Notes: generated from the sequence alone by a model not told the origin. Positions 14,954-24,967 are shown, numbered from the stretch's first letter. The stretch is DNA of 59,099 bases from an uncultured Bacteroidales bacterium (GCA_900318275.1 ONJY01000012.1:1-59099); one strand, 5' to 3'. A program made the numbers and translations.

Positions 14954-15778
14954 ATGGCAAAGAAAGTCAGCACCAAAAAAGCCGAAACAGAAGTCCAGGA
15001 AGCCCCCGTCATACTGCGTCCGGACGCCGACTTGGCAGTGGAGAAGCGCCTTGTGGCACTCCATACACTCCAGATTGTAGACAGTGAGATTGACAAGATC
15101 CAGATTATCCGTGGCGAGCTGCCGCAGGCTGTGCAGGACCTCGAGGACGAGATTGCTGGTCTGAACACCCGCGTCGAGAATTTCACCGCTGAGATCAAGG
15201 AGACCGAGGCCGCCAACAAAGCCCGTTTGGCTGAGATCGAGGAGCACAACGAGCAGATCAAGAAGTACCAGAAGCAGCAGGACAATGTGCGCAACAACCG
15301 CGAGTTCGAGTCGCTGAACAAGGAGATTGAGTTCCAGAACCTGGAGATACAGCTCTGCGAGCGCAAGAACAAGGAGGGCAAGGCCCACATCAGCGAGCTC
15401 AAGCAGCATATCGAGGCCGCCAAGGTGCTCCTGGACAACCGTCAGAAAGACCTTGAGGCCAAGCGTGAGGAGCTGACGTCGATCATCGCCGAGACCGAGA
15501 AGGACGAGGAGCGTCTGCGCGCCAAGAGCAAGGAGCAGGAGCAGTTCATCGACGAGCGCTATCTGGCTGCCTACAAGCGCATCCGTGGTGCCGCCCGCAA
15601 CGGTCTGGCCGTGGTGCAGATCGACCGCGACTCGTGCGGCGGCTGCTTCAGCAACATACCTCCCCAGCGCCAGATGGAGATCAAGATGCACAAGAAGGTT
15701 ATCGTGTGCGAGAACTGCGGCCGCATCCTCGTCGACGACGACATCGCCGCCAAGGCCAAAGCACAGCTGGAAAAATGA
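14954..15778 (+). CDS. Coiled-coil protein with C-terminal zinc ribbon
   Basis: The 274-residue product belongs to the C4-type zinc-ribbon (CT398/DUF164-like) family, which often follows Nif3 in Bacteroidota. After a short Ala/Lys-rich N terminus (MAKKVSTKKAETEVQ) there is a long helical coiled coil, about residues 30-215, rich in Glu, Lys and Gln. The C terminus has SCGGCFSNIPP and CENCGRILV, four cysteines that form a zinc ribbon (about 222-258). It is cytoplasmic and probably a nucleic-acid or protein-complex adaptor; its exact role is unknown. The frame is open further upstream, but the ATG at 14954 after AAAG gives the family N terminus. Confidence 0.9.
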   Translation: MAKKVSTKKAETEVQEAPVILRPDADLAVEKRLVALHTLQIVDSEIDKIQIIRGELPQAVQDLEDEIAGLNTRVENFTAEIKETEAANKARLAEIEEHNEQIKKYQKQQDNVRNNREFESLNKEIEFQNLEIQLCERKNKEGKAHISELKQHIEAAKVLLDNRQKDLEAKREELTSIIAETEKDEERLRAKSKEQEQFIDERYLAAYKRIRGAARNGLAVVQIDRDSCGGCFSNIPPQRQMEIKMHKKVIVCENCGRILVDDDIAAKAKAQLEK

Positions 15779-15799
15779 ATAACAATTGGAGTGAAAAGA

Positions 15800-15862
15800 A
15801 GTGAAAGGGAGTGAAAGGACAAAGCGTCAGCAGTAACATTTGTCGTCTCACTCCCTTTCACT
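15800..15862. repeat. Long-arm inverted repeat after the zinc-ribbon gene
   Basis: The 15-base arm at 15800-15814 (AGTGAAAGGGAGTGA) is perfectly complementary to 15848-15862 with a 33-base loop. GTGAAA and TCACTCC motifs are repeated around it. It could fold as a hairpin in the mRNA ahead of hutH and act as a weak terminator or stabiliser. Confidence 0.6.
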
Positions 15863-15899
15863 CCCATAGACATCCTCTCACTCCACAAACCATAAAGCA

Positions 15900-17396
15900 A
15901 TGACATATCATTTCAATCCCGAAGAGAGACTTACCCTGGACAAGATTCAGGAGATTATCGATAAGAAGATGACCCTCGCGCTGAGCGAGGAGGCCAAGCG
16001 CCGCATCGAGAAGTGCCGCAACTACCTCAACCAGAAGATGGAGAACCAGAAGGTGCCCATCTACGGTGTGACCACGGGCTTTGGCAGCCTCTGCAATATC
16101 TCTATCAGCAAGGAGCAACTGAGCCAGCTGCAGAAGAACCTGGTGATGAGCCACGCCTGCGGCGTGGGCGACGAGGTGCCCGCCGAGGTGGTGCGCCTGA
16201 TGCTGCTGCTCAAGGCCCAGAACTTCTGCTTCGGCTACAGCGGTGCCCAGCTGCAGACTGTGCAGCGCCTGATAGACTGCTACAACGAGGACGTGCTGCC
16301 GGTGGTCTACCAGCAGGGTTCCCTCGGCGCCAGCGGCGACCTCTGCCCCCTAGCCAACCTGATGCTCCCCGCTATCCTCGGTATGGGCGACGTGTACTGG
16401 AAAGGCCGTCGCTGCGATGTGCAGGAGGTCTATTCTGCCAAAGGCTGGCAGCCCATTGAGCTGCAGAGCAAGGAAGGTCTGGCCCTGCTGAACGGCACTC
16501 AGTTCATGAGCAGTTACGCTGTGTGGAGCCTCCTCAAGGCCCGCCGCCTCAGCCGTCAGGCCGACATGGTGCTGAGTCTCTCGCTCGACGCCTTCGACGG
16601 CCGCATAGAGCCCTTCTACGAGAGCCTCCACATGGTGCGCCCCCACAAGGGGCAACTGGAGACTGCCGCCGCCGTGCGCGAGATGACCGAAGGCAGCGAG
16701 ATAATAAAGCGTCACAAAGAACATGTGCAGGATCCCTACAGCTTCCGTTGCGCCCCGCAGGTGCACGGCGCCGCCAAGGACACCATAGGCTATGTCACCA
16801 GCGTCGTGGAGACTGAGATCAACTCCACCACCGACAACCCCATAGTGCTGCCCGACGAGGACATGGTCATCAGTGGCGGTCACTTCCACGGCGAGCCCCT
16901 CGCCATGGTACTCGACTTCCTGGCAATCGCCGTCGCCGAACTCGGTGCCATCAGCGAACGCCGCACCTACCAGCTCATCGATGCCAAGCGCGGTCTGCCC
17001 AGCTTCCTCGTGGCCAAGCCCGGCCTCAACAGCGGCTTCATGATTCCGCAGTATGCCGCCGCCAGCATCGTCAGCCAGAGCAAGCAGCTCTGCACGCCCT
17101 GCAGCGTCGACAGCATCACCAGTAGCCAGAACCAGGAAGACCTTGTGAGCATGGGTGGCAACGCCGCCACCAAGTGCTACCGCGTGTGCGAGAACACTGA
17201 GCGTGTGTTGGCCATCGAGCTCTTCAACGCCGCCCAGGCCCTCGACTTCCGTCATCAGGAAGGCCTCAAGAGCAGCCCGATGATTGAGAAGATGGTTGCC
17301 GACTACCGCAAGTGCGTCAACTTTGTCGACATCGACGAGATCATGTACAAGCACATCCACAGCAGCGTCCGCTTCCTGCAGGAGATGGCGCTGTAA
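15900..17396 (+). CDS. hutH: Histidine ammonia-lyase
   Basis: HutH deaminates L-histidine to urocanate in the cytoplasm. The 498-residue product has the self-forming MIO prosthetic group motif Ala144-Ser145-Gly146 in GSLGASGDLCPLANL, the substrate loop YGVTTGFGSLCN (about 55-66), MSHACGVG and the C-terminal region NPGL-like KPGLNSGFMIPQYAAAS. Length and sequence match Bacteroidales HutH. One difference is QEDLVSM where the family usually has QEDHVSM. Other MIO enzymes such as tyrosine ammonia-lyase are less likely from the SHA motif. No hutU, hutI or formiminotransferase gene is in the window, so the rest of the pathway, if present, is elsewhere. Confidence 0.93.
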   Translation: MTYHFNPEERLTLDKIQEIIDKKMTLALSEEAKRRIEKCRNYLNQKMENQKVPIYGVTTGFGSLCNISISKEQLSQLQKNLVMSHACGVGDEVPAEVVRLMLLLKAQNFCFGYSGAQLQTVQRLIDCYNEDVLPVVYQQGSLGASGDLCPLANLMLPAILGMGDVYWKGRRCDVQEVYSAKGWQPIELQSKEGLALLNGTQFMSSYAVWSLLKARRLSRQADMVLSLSLDAFDGRIEPFYESLHMVRPHKGQLETAAAVREMTEGSEIIKRHKEHVQDPYSFRCAPQVHGAAKDTIGYVTSVVETEINSTTDNPIVLPDEDMVISGGHFHGEPLAMVLDFLAIAVAELGAISERRTYQLIDAKRGLPSFLVAKPGLNSGFMIPQYAAASIVSQSKQLCTPCSVDSITSSQNQEDLVSMGGNAATKCYRVCENTERVLAIELFNAAQALDFRHQEGLKSSPMIEKMVADYRKCVNFVDIDEIMYKHIHSSVRFLQEMAL

Positions 17397-17411
17397 TTAA
17401 AAGACAGGTAT

Positions 17412-17453
17412 AAACAGAAAGAGCGTCCTCGGCCGAGGACGCTCTTTCTGTTT
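17412..17453. terminator. Perfect 42-base palindrome, bidirectional terminator
   Basis: Arms 17412-17430 and 17435-17453 match over 19 bp; the 4-base centre GGCC is itself palindromic. It has AAACAGAAAGAG on one side and CTCTTTCTGTTT on the other. It separates convergent hutH and valS and should terminate both. Confidence 0.85.
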
Positions 17454-17463
17454 GTGAAGGGTT

Positions 17464-20118
17464 TTATGCCAGGCTGGCAATCTGTGCTTTGAGGGCTGCG
17501 ATTTTGGTCTCAGCGTCGCGCTGCTTGTTGCGCTCCTTCTCGATGACGGCGGCCGGGGCACCGCCAACGAATTTCTCGTTGCTGAGCTTCTTGAGCACGC
17601 TGGCGAGGAAGCCTTCGGCGTACTTGAGCTCTTCCTGGAGCTTCTTGAGTTCCTCGTCTTTGTTGACGTTCTCAGGCATGGGCACGAAGCACTCCATTGT
17701 GCCCACCATGAACGACAGGGCGCCGGCGGGCTTCTCCTTGATTTCGCTGATGGCGCTGACGTTGGCCAGCTTCTTCACGATACCGTCGAAACGTGCGAAG
17801 CGGTAGCGGTCGTCAGCGGCAATGAACGATACTTCCAGCGCTTCCTTGGGCGAGAGGTTGCGGGTGTTGCGTATGTTGCGCACACCGGCGATGACCTCGC
17901 GGGCGGTGTCGAACTCGTCGAGCATGCGCTGGTCGAAGAAGACGCTGGTGGGCATGTGCTGGTTCATGATGCTGAAGTTGGCATTGATGAAGGCGGCCTT
18001 CTCGTCGTCCTTGCCGATGGTCTGCAGGGCGTGCCATATCTCTTCGGTGACGAAGGGCATGAAGGGATGCAGTAGGAGCATGAGGCGCGAGAAGATGTTG
18101 ACGGTGGCGTCGTAGGTCTCGCGGTCGATAGGGGTGCCGTAGGCGGGTTTGATCATCTCGAGGTACCACGAGCAGAAGTCGTCCCAGACGAGCTTGTAGG
18201 TGGCCATGAGAGCCTCGCTGAGGCGGTATTGCTCGAAGTCACGCTCTATCTCTTCGATGACCTGCGCCATGCGCTGCTCCATCCACTGGATGGCGACTTC
18301 GTTCTCCTTGCTCTGCTGGAGGTCGCCGACTTGCCAGCCGGTGATGAGGCGCAGGGCGTTCCACATCTTGTTGCTGAAGTTGCGACCCTGTTCGCAGAGG
18401 CTCTCGTCGAAGGGCAGGTCGTTGCCGGCAGGGGCGGTGAGCAGCATGCCCATGCGGACGCCGTCGGCGCCGTATTTCTCCATGAGCATGATGGGGTCGG
18501 GACTGTTGCCGAGCGATTTGCTCATCTTGCGGCCCAGCTTGTCGCGCACGATGCCGGTGAAGTAGACGTTGTGGAAGGGCACGTCGTGCATATACTCCTC
18601 TCCGGCCATGATCATGCGTGCCACCCAGAAGAAGATGATGTCGGGGGCAGTGATGAGGTCGGCGGTGGGGTAGTAGTAGTTGATTTCGGGGTTGCCGGGG
18701 TTGCGGATGCCGTCGAAGAGGGAGATAGGCCAGAGCCATGAGCTGAACCAAGTGTCCAGCACGTCCTCGTCCTGACGCAGGGCGCCGGTGTAGCCGTATT
18801 TCTCGGCGGCTATCTTGCGGGCTTCCTCCTCGTTGAGGGCCACGACGGTCTCCACGCGGCCGTTCTGCTCCAGGTACCAGGCTGGGATGCGCTGGCCCCA
18901 CCACAGCTGGCGGCTGATGCACCAGTCCTTGATGTTCTCCAGCCAGTGACGGTAGGTGTTCTTGAACTTGGAGGGGTGGAAGCGGATGGTGTCGTTCTCG
19001 ACCACGGCGAGGGCCTTCTTGGCCACGTCGTCCATCTTCATGAACCACTGGGCCGAGAGCTTGGGCTCTATGACGGCGTCGGTGCGCTCGGAATGGCCTA
19101 CCTTGTTGGTATAGTCTTCGGTCTTCTCCACGAGGCCGGCCTCTTCGAGGTCTTTCATGATGGCCTTGCGGCAGGCGAAGCGGTCCATGCCGGCATACTT
19201 GCCGCCGTGCTCGTTGAGGGTGCCGTTGTCGTTGAAGATATCGATGCTCTCCAGACCGTATTTCATGCCGAGGTTGTAGTCGTTGATGTCGTGCGCCGGG
19301 GTGATCTTCAGTGCGCCGGTACCGAACTCGCGGTCTACATACTCGTCCATGATGATAGGCACAACGCGACCTACGCCGGGCACGATGACGCGCTTGCCCT
19401 TGAGCCACTGGTAGCGCTCATCCTCGGGGTGTACGCACACAGCGGTGTCGCCCATGATGGTCTCGGGACGTGTGGTGGCTACGACGATGTATTTATCCTC
19501 GCCCTCGACATAATATTTAAGGTAGAAGAGTTTACCGTGACTCTCCTTGTATATGACCTCCTCGTCGCTGACGGCGGTAAGGGCCTTGGGGTCCCAGTTG
19601 ACCATGCGCACACCGCGGTAGATGAGCCCCTTGTTGTATAGGTCTACAAAGACACGGATGACACTCTCGTAGCGCACATCATCCATTGTGAAGGCAGTGC
19701 GGTCCCAGTCGCATGAGGCGCCGAGCTTGCGGAGCTGCTTGAGAATGATGCCGCCGTGTTCTTCCTTCCACTCCCACGCGTACTTCATGAATTCGTCGCG
19801 TGTGAGGCTGCGTTTGTCGATGCCGCGGTCGGCGAGCATCTTCACCACCTTGGCCTCTGTGGCTATGCTGGCGTGGTCGGTGCCAGGTACCCAGCAGGCG
19901 TTCTTGCCCTGCATGCGGGCGCGGCGCACCAGCACGTCCTGGATGGTGTTGTTGAGCATGTGGCCCATGTGCAGCACGCCGGTGACGTTTGGCGGTGGAA
20001 TGACTATGGTGTATGGCACCCGGGTGTCGGGTTCCGAGTGGAAGAGCTTTTTGTCAAGCCAGAACTGGTACCATTTCTCCTCGATGGCGCGAGGGTCGTA
20101 CTTAGATGCTAATTCCAT
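17464..20118 (-). CDS. valS: Valyl-tRNA synthetase
   Basis: ValRS charges tRNA-Val in the cytoplasm. The 884-residue product is full length for the family. The HIGH motif is HMGH in [15 protein letters not shown] (about 42-56) and the KMSKS motif is [11 protein letters not shown] (about 527). The editing (CP1) domain lies between them, followed by the anticodon-binding domain and a C-terminal coiled-coil tRNA-binding arm (about 815-884; [15 protein letters not shown]). It is the last gene of a minus-strand run and starts 26 bases after the DUF3575 gene, so it may share their transcript. A palindromic terminator follows. Confidence 0.98.
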   Translation of the reverse strand: MELASKYDPRAIEEKWYQFWLDKKLFHSEPDTRVPYTIVIPPPNVTGVLHMGHMLNNTIQDVLVRRARMQGKNACWVPGTDHASIATEAKVVKMLADRGIDKRSLTRDEFMKYAWEWKEEHGGIILKQLRKLGASCDWDRTAFTMDDVRYESVIRVFVDLYNKGLIYRGVRMVNWDPKALTAVSDEEVIYKESHGKLFYLKYYVEGEDKYIVVATTRPETIMGDTAVCVHPEDERYQWLKGKRVIVPGVGRVVPIIMDEYVDREFGTGALKITPAHDINDYNLGMKYGLESIDIFNDNGTLNEHGGKYAGMDRFACRKAIMKDLEEAGLVEKTEDYTNKVGHSERTDAVIEPKLSAQWFMKMDDVAKKALAVVENDTIRFHPSKFKNTYRHWLENIKDWCISRQLWWGQRIPAWYLEQNGRVETVVALNEEEARKIAAEKYGYTGALRQDEDVLDTWFSSWLWPISLFDGIRNPGNPEINYYYPTADLITAPDIIFFWVARMIMAGEEYMHDVPFHNVYFTGIVRDKLGRKMSKSLGNSPDPIMLMEKYGADGVRMGMLLTAPAGNDLPFDESLCEQGRNFSNKMWNALRLITGWQVGDLQQSKENEVAIQWMEQRMAQVIEEIERDFEQYRLSEALMATYKLVWDDFCSWYLEMIKPAYGTPIDRETYDATVNIFSRLMLLLHPFMPFVTEEIWHALQTIGKDDEKAAFINANFSIMNQHMPTSVFFDQRMLDEFDTAREVIAGVRNIRNTRNLSPKEALEVSFIAADDRYRFARFDGIVKKLANVSAISEIKEKPAGALSFMVGTMECFVPMPENVNKDEELKKLQEELKYAEGFLASVLKKLSNEKFVGGAPAAVIEKERNKQRDAETKIAALKAQIASLA

Positions 20119-20144
20119 TGTATGTTGTTGTTTATTTGTTGCTA

Positions 20145-20723
20145 TTAAAATGCCCAGCCGATGCGGGTGGTGAAGAGGGTGTTCAGCGGATCAATCCGAC
20201 CTAACGGGCTGTTGTAGTCGATGCTGTAGTTGATACGTGCCCCGAAGGCACTCTCTATCGTCAGGCCAAAGGGTATATTCACCTTCAGTCCGATGGTGAA
20301 GAAGGGTCGCAGCACTTCATCACGCTTGGTGTAGCGTTCGGTGATAATGTTCCATCCGTCGTTGCGCACAAACATGTTGTAGTGCTCCCAAGCGTTGGTG
20401 TAGTGTACACCCACGCCCAGAAAAGGCATCAGGCTGCGGCGGCCCTGCTTGACGATGTAGAAGCGGTAATGCGCGTCGGCAAAATAATAGTGCGGGGTCA
20501 TGTCTTTGTTGAATGACTTGAATATCGTGCCGCCGCAATCCACCTGCAAGGCCGAGTGGCTCGCTATGCGGAACTCGTAGCTCAGAGACGGGCACCCAGC
20601 GAGTGGCGACAGTATGTTGACCTTCACGGCATGACGAGCCACACCGTTCTCCGGCTGTTGCGCCCGCAGCAGGGTTGGGCAGAGCAGCAATATACTTACG
20701 ATGATAAGTGCAGTCTTTTTCAT
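20145..20723 (-). CDS. DUF3575-type outer-membrane beta-barrel protein
   Basis: The 192-residue product has a signal peptide (residues 1-21, ending LLRAQ) and a sequence of alternating hydrophobic strands typical of a small outer-membrane barrel. Family features of DUF3575 are [18 protein letters not shown] at the start of the barrel, [13 protein letters not shown], and a C-terminal RIGWAF with the terminal aromatic residue used in outer-membrane insertion. Function is unknown. The start overlaps the stop of the upstream lipoprotein gene as ATGA, so the two are translationally coupled. Confidence 0.85.
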   Translation of the reverse strand: MKKTALIIVSILLLCPTLLRAQQPENGVARHAVKVNILSPLAGCPSLSYEFRIASHSALQVDCGGTIFKSFNKDMTPHYYFADAHYRFYIVKQGRRSLMPFLGVGVHYTNAWEHYNMFVRNDGWNIITERYTKRDEVLRPFFTIGLKVNIPFGLTIESAFGARINYSIDYNSPLGRIDPLNTLFTTRIGWAF

Positions 20724-21136
20724 TTGTTCACTCCGTTTCTTGTTGGTGTGTCTGATGTATTGTCGTTCCAGCAGCCGGGATAAAGCGTCAGGTTGTTTTT
20801 GTCTGGTCTGCCGGTATACATGGTGTCGCCGCCATGCATGATGAGCACGTAGGGGTAATAGGTACTTGTGCCTGTCTCATTCTGATGGGGGTTCTCGACG
20901 TTCTCTATGTACAGGAAAGCCCAGCGTCCCTGAGCGTCAGTCACCGACTGGCCCAGATAACGGCCATAGTCATTGCTTCTGCCAGCCCTGAAGGTCAGCG
21001 TGTCACCCGCTGCTGCTATTGTCTTTGCACTGTCGGCATAGAGCGTACCTTTCAGCACATGCTCCTCTGGACGGAAGCACGACGTACACAGCAATGCTGT
21101 GCTGGCTATCAATGGTATGAGTCTACTTGTTTTCAT
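20720..21136 (-). CDS. Small hypothetical lipoprotein
   Basis: The 138-residue product has a lipoprotein signal (LLCTSC, Cys20) and a beta-sandwich-like body with VLKGTLYADSAKT, LTFRAG and a region resembling radical-SAM-associated putative lipoproteins (SVTDAQGRWAFLYI, NPHQNETGTSTYYPYVLIM). I cannot name the family with certainty. It is coupled by ATGA to the DUF3575 barrel gene and follows the rhomboid gene by 6 bases, so it may form an envelope pair with the barrel. Confidence 0.75.
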   Translation of the reverse strand: MKTSRLIPLIASTALLCTSCFRPEEHVLKGTLYADSAKTIAAAGDTLTFRAGRSNDYGRYLGQSVTDAQGRWAFLYIENVENPHQNETGTSTYYPYVLIMHGGDTMYTGRPDKNNLTLYPGCWNDNTSDTPTRNGVNK

Positions 21137-21142
21137 AATCTG

Positions 21143-21757
21143 TCACAGGTATTTGGAAAACGGATGTTTACGCCAGTAGAGTATGAGCAGGAAGCCTATG
21201 AGCATGCCTCCGAGGTGGGCGAAGTGTGCCACCCCGTCGTAGCTGCGGAAGACGCCGAGGAATATCTCAAGCACCACCATGCCGATGATGAACCACTTGG
21301 TCTTTATCGGCACAAGGAAGTAAAGGTAAATGTATTCGTTGGGGAACATCATGCCGAAGGCCAGCAGCAGTGCATACACGGCTCCCGATGCGCCCACGCT
21401 CAGATGCACGCCGGGCACCAGCAGGTTGAGTAGGCCGGCTCCGATGCCGCACACGAGGTAGTAGAACACAAAACGCCGCGTGCCCCAGTATCGTTCAAGC
21501 ACAGCCCCGAACATCCATAGCGAAAACATGTTGAAGAACAGGTGGTCGAAGCTCCCGTGCATGAACATGTAGGTCAGCGGCTGCCAGATGCGGAACATGC
21601 CGCTTGATGGTGTCCATATTCCGAGCCAGTAGTTGAGGTCTATGATGTGCTGTCGCGACAGGGCATAGTAGAGCAGGTAGCACAGCACGTTGATTATTAG
21701 CAGGTGCTTTACCGCCGGTGGAAGCAGTCTGTATCCTTGTGGTTGGTATTGTGTCAT
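21143..21757 (-). CDS. Rhomboid-family intramembrane serine protease
   Basis: The 204-residue polytopic inner-membrane protein cleaves transmembrane helices of other proteins. The catalytic serine is in GASGAVYALL (GxSG, TM4) and the catalytic histidine in VAHFAHLGGMLIG (TM6). The HxxxN motif of TM2 is present in HGSFDHLFFNMFSLW. About six membrane segments can be traced. The start at ATG 21757 overlaps the mutL TGA as ATGA; longer upstream versions of the frame lie within mutL and are not rhomboid-like. Physiological substrates are unknown. It ends 6 bases before the lipoprotein gene. Confidence 0.93.
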   Translation of the reverse strand: MTQYQPQGYRLLPPAVKHLLIINVLCYLLYYALSRQHIIDLNYWLGIWTPSSGMFRIWQPLTYMFMHGSFDHLFFNMFSLWMFGAVLERYWGTRRFVFYYLVCGIGAGLLNLLVPGVHLSVGASGAVYALLLAFGMMFPNEYIYLYFLVPIKTKWFIIGMVVLEIFLGVFRSYDGVAHFAHLGGMLIGFLLILYWRKHPFSKYL

Positions 21758-23538
21758 TTGAGTAGTTCTTCGGGTTTTACTATTGTTATTGTCCTTTTGC
21801 CGCTGGGCGACATCTCGGCCATGGGGCAGGCGAAGAGGTCGGCCACCAGCTGCTGCATCTCCTCCTGCGTCAGCTGTTGTCCGGGCTTTATGGCCATCTG
21901 GCGCGCCAGACTTGCACAGAGGCACTGGCTGCGCTGAACATGTTTCTGCATCGACGCCCCTTTGTGGTCGGTGAGCATCTGGTCGAAGAGCTCCTGTATG
22001 GTGCTCTCGTTGACACCCGCCGGCGTGGCGCTGACAACAAAGGTGCAGCCTCCCATGGCGTCAATCACAAAGCCGTATCCTTTCAGGTCGGGCATCAGCT
22101 CGCCGAAGAGCTCGGCGTCGGCGGCCGAGAAGCGGCACTGCACAGGGAAGAGCAGCGTCTGACTGCTTATCGCCGACTGCTGGCTGCTGATGAGTCTGTC
22201 GTAGAGTATGCGCTCGTGGGCACGCTGCTGGTCTATCAGGGCCAGACCTGACGACAGCGGTGTGGCGATATAACGTCCCTGCAACTGCATGCATGCTGCC
22301 GTCTGCGCCGCCTGCATCGTCGGTGTGTCGACAATTTCCTCGGCTTCGTCCGTCAGCCTTGGCTGTTCTATCCGTTCCTCCCGTTTGGCTCTCTCCAAGC
22401 CTTCCATACGCAGGTGCGTCTGACTGCTGGTGGCCTTGAAAGGGTTATATCCGGTGTTGTAGCTTATCTTGGGTTCCGGCGGCACATATCCTGCGGGCGC
22501 AGGGCCAATGTTGAACTCCTCGGGGGTGTCGAAACTCAGCTCCGTAGCCAGCGAGAACTGCCCTATGGCGCGTTTCACCGCCGACCGCAGTATGGCGAAC
22601 AGCGCGTGGTCGTCCACGAACTTCACCTCCGTCTTCGTGGGGTGTATGTTGACGTCTATGCGCGCCGGATCCACCTGCAGCCCTATGAAGTAGCTCGGAT
22701 AGCTGTGGTCGGGCAGCAGATCGGTGTAGGCTTTCTCCACCGCCGCACTCAGCGCCGGGTGTTTTATGAAGCGGCCGTTGACGAAGAGGTACTGCTCGCC
22801 GCGTGTCTTGCGGCTGTATTCCGGACGGCTGGCGAAGCCGCGTATCTTCACAAGGTCTGTCTCCTCTTCCACGGCATACAGCCGTTCCTTCATGGGCTGG
22901 CCGAAGAGGCCGCAAATGCGCTGCAGCATACTGCCTGCCGACAGGTCGTAGAGCTTCTTGCCGTTGTGTGTCAGGCTGAAGCCTATGTCGTGGTGTATCA
23001 ATGTTATCCTGCGGAAGGTCTCCTCTATGTGGCTAAGCTCCACAGCGTCTTTCTTTAGGAAGTTGCGCCGTGCCGGCACGTTGAAGAAGAGGTTCTTCAC
23101 CGTCATCGTTGTGCCCATGGGACATGCCGTGGGTTCCTGGCTCACTATCTGTGCTCCTTCTATCACCACCCTCGTGCCTATGTCGGCCCCGGTCTGGCGT
23201 GTGCGCAGCTCCACCTGTGCTATTGCCGCTATTGAGGCCAGCGCCTCGCCGCGGAAGCCCATGGTGTGGATGGCAAAGAGGTCGTCGGCACGTTGTATTT
23301 TGCTCGTGGCGTGACGCTCGAAGCACAGGCGCGCGTCGCTGTCGCTCATGCCGCAACCGTTGTCGGTCACCTGTATCAGCGTGCGCCCCGCGTCCTTCAG
23401 CACCAGGTCTATCTGTGTGGCGCCGGCGTCCATGGCGTTCTCCAGCAGCTCCTTGACGGCACCGGCTGGGCGGTCCACCACCTCGCCGGCTGCTATCTGG
23501 TTGGCAACACTGTCGGGCAATATGTTGATTATGTCCAT
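21754..23538 (-). CDS. mutL: DNA mismatch repair protein MutL
   Basis: MutL couples mismatch recognition by MutS to strand removal. The 594-residue product has the GHKL ATPase N terminus (ANQIAAGEVVDRPAGAVKEL, NAMDAGATQI, DNGCGM, HATSKI, GFRGEALASIAAI). A linker follows at about 345-420, then the C-terminal dimerisation domain from about 420. In that domain the motif reads DQQRAHERILYDR, so the canonical endonuclease motif DQHAxxExxxxE is not fully kept. A heptamer-like block (22157-22190) encodes SSQQSAISSQT in a loop here. It is followed by the rhomboid gene (ATGA overlap) and preceded by a thioredoxin-like gene 4 bases away. Confidence 0.97.
   Translation of the reverse strand: MDIINILPDSVANQIAAGEVVDRPAGAVKELLENAMDAGATQIDLVLKDAGRTLIQVTDNGCGMSDSDARLCFERHATSKIQRADDLFAIHTMGFRGEALASIAAIAQVELRTRQTGADIGTRVVIEGAQIVSQEPTACPMGTTMTVKNLFFNVPARRNFLKKDAVELSHIEETFRRITLIHHDIGFSLTHNGKKLYDLSAGSMLQRICGLFGQPMKERLYAVEEETDLVKIRGFASRPEYSRKTRGEQYLFVNGRFIKHPALSAAVEKAYTDLLPDHSYPSYFIGLQVDPARIDVNIHPTKTEVKFVDDHALFAILRSAVKRAIGQFSLATELSFDTPEEFNIGPAPAGYVPPEPKISYNTGYNPFKATSSQTHLRMEGLERAKREERIEQPRLTDEAEEIVDTPTMQAAQTAACMQLQGRYIATPLSSGLALIDQQRAHERILYDRLISSQQSAISSQTLLFPVQCRFSAADAELFGELMPDLKGYGFVIDAMGGCTFVVSATPAGVNESTIQELFDQMLTDHKGASMQKHVQRSQCLCASLARQMAIKPGQQLTQEEMQQLVADLFACPMAEMSPSGKRTITIVKPEELLK
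22157..22190 (-). repeat. Heptamer-like block inside mutL
   Basis: On the minus strand the units read AGCAGCC, AGCAGTC, GGCGATA, AGCAGTC, a 7-base period with one divergent unit. They encode a Ser/Gln-rich loop in the MutL C-terminal domain. Confidence 0.55.
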
Positions 23539-23542
23539 CTCG

Positions 23543-24967
23543 TCAGTTCTGTTGCTGCTTCTTTTCGTATTCGTCCAGGAACGTCATCAGGTTCTTGGCA
23601 GGCAGTACTTTGTTCATTATGATGTCGCGCCGCCAGTTGAGTATTATCATTGTCGGGGCACCGTGCACGTTGTAGGCTTCCTGGTAGTCTATGTTGACGT
23701 TGGTGCCGCCAACGTTCACCCAGTTGAACTGGTGCTCCTTCACGTAGTTCTTCCACTTCTCCACGTCGCTTTCGTAGCCCACGGCGTATATCTCGAAGCG
23801 TTTCTCGCCGCGCGACACCATGTCGTCGTACAGTTTCTTCAGTTCCTCACTCTGCTCCTGGCAGTGGTGGCAGTCGGGGTCCCAGAACCACAGTATCACG
23901 TAAGGTGTCGGGAAGCGGTGGCTGCTTATCCAGTCCTTCGGGTCGCTGCTCTGGTTGGTGTCGGCCATCCACAGCTCCTGCCCGTGGGCGCCGATGATGC
24001 TCTGCCGTATACGGTTGTAGTTGTAGCGCATGTTGTGCAGCGTGCCCTCGGTGGCCCAGGGACAGCGGTTCTTCAGGAAGTATTCGCTGGCTATGTGGCA
24101 CCACACGGCATCCCAGCCCACGTTCTTCGTGGCGCGGAAGTATTTGGGCTCTATATGTCCCAGCACATAGCGCGCCAGCGCCGTGTCGCCGCCTATGCGC
24201 GCCATCATGCGGTCCACCTCCTTGCTGATGGTGTCGCTCTCGGCGTAGTAGAGCATCGGACCGTAGAAGAAGTAGTTGAGTTTGCTGAAGAGCTGCGGGC
24301 TGTAGAGCAGCGTGCTCTTCAAGGCATTGTTGCCTTTCAGCGTGGCGAACAGTTTGTCCCAGTAGTGCATCCGGTAGTAGGTGTTCTTTTCCTCCACACT
24401 GTCGGGCACCTCGGGCGCCTCGCAGGCGTTCTGCAACTCAAAGAAGATGTTGGCGTTCTTTGGATGGGTGGCGGTCTTCTCGTAGGCCGTCATACGGTCT
24501 ATCAGACGCTCTTCGGCCGCCTCGGCCTCGGCCCGCCGCGTGGCGTCTTTCTTCAGTTCGCGCAGGCTGTCGAGCTCGCGCTTGGCGGCCTTCTCGGTGG
24601 CTATGTATTCGAACATCTGCTTGTTGACCTTGCAGCCTTTCACCTTCACGCTCCCGGCCGTCAGGTTGGCGTCGCCGCTCAACGTGAACTTGTTGCTGCC
24701 GTCGATGCAGATGTCCGACACCACCTTCTTGCCGTCCTGCGCCACCAGCGCGTAGACGCCGCGCGCCCACTGCCGGCTGCCCTTGAAGGTGTAGCTGCCG
24801 CCTTTGGCACGTGCTGTGTCCACGAGCGTCACCGCGTCGCGGTAGTAGCGCCCTATGTACAGCACCGTGTCTGTGCGTCCTTTGGGCACGAAGGTGAAAC
24901 TGTATCTTTGTCCTACGGCACCTACGGCAATGGCCGCCAGCACCAAGGTTATTATCATCCGTTTCAT
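23543..24967 (-). CDS. Exported thioredoxin-like protein with DUF4369/DUF5106-type regions
   Basis: The 474-residue product has a signal peptide (MKRMIITLVLAAIAVGAVGQ), an N-terminal beta domain of the DUF4369 type (about 22-125), a charged helical region (AKRELDSLRELKKDATRR) and a DUF5106-like middle. The thioredoxin fold is at about 345-474 with the active site FWDPDCHHCQEQSEEL and VHGAPTMIILNW (cis-Pro). It is a periplasmic thiol oxidoreductase. The frame is open to 25360, but only the ATG at 24967 gives a signal peptide. It is 4 bases from mutL; a 92-base gap separates it from the barrel gene upstream. The substrate is unknown. Confidence 0.9.
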   Translation of the reverse strand: MKRMIITLVLAAIAVGAVGQRYSFTFVPKGRTDTVLYIGRYYRDAVTLVDTARAKGGSYTFKGSRQWARGVYALVAQDGKKVVSDICIDGSNKFTLSGDANLTAGSVKVKGCKVNKQMFEYIATEKAAKRELDSLRELKKDATRRAEAEAAEERLIDRMTAYEKTATHPKNANIFFELQNACEAPEVPDSVEEKNTYYRMHYWDKLFATLKGNNALKSTLLYSPQLFSKLNYFFYGPMLYYAESDTISKEVDRMMARIGGDTALARYVLGHIEPKYFRATKNVGWDAVWCHIASEYFLKNRCPWATEGTLHNMRYNYNRIRQSIIGAHGQELWMADTNQSSDPKDWISSHRFPTPYVILWFWDPDCHHCQEQSEELKKLYDDMVSRGEKRFEIYAVGYESDVEKWKNYVKEHQFNWVNVGGTNVNIDYQEAYNVHGAPTMIILNWRRDIIMNKVLPAKNLMTFLDEYEKKQQQN

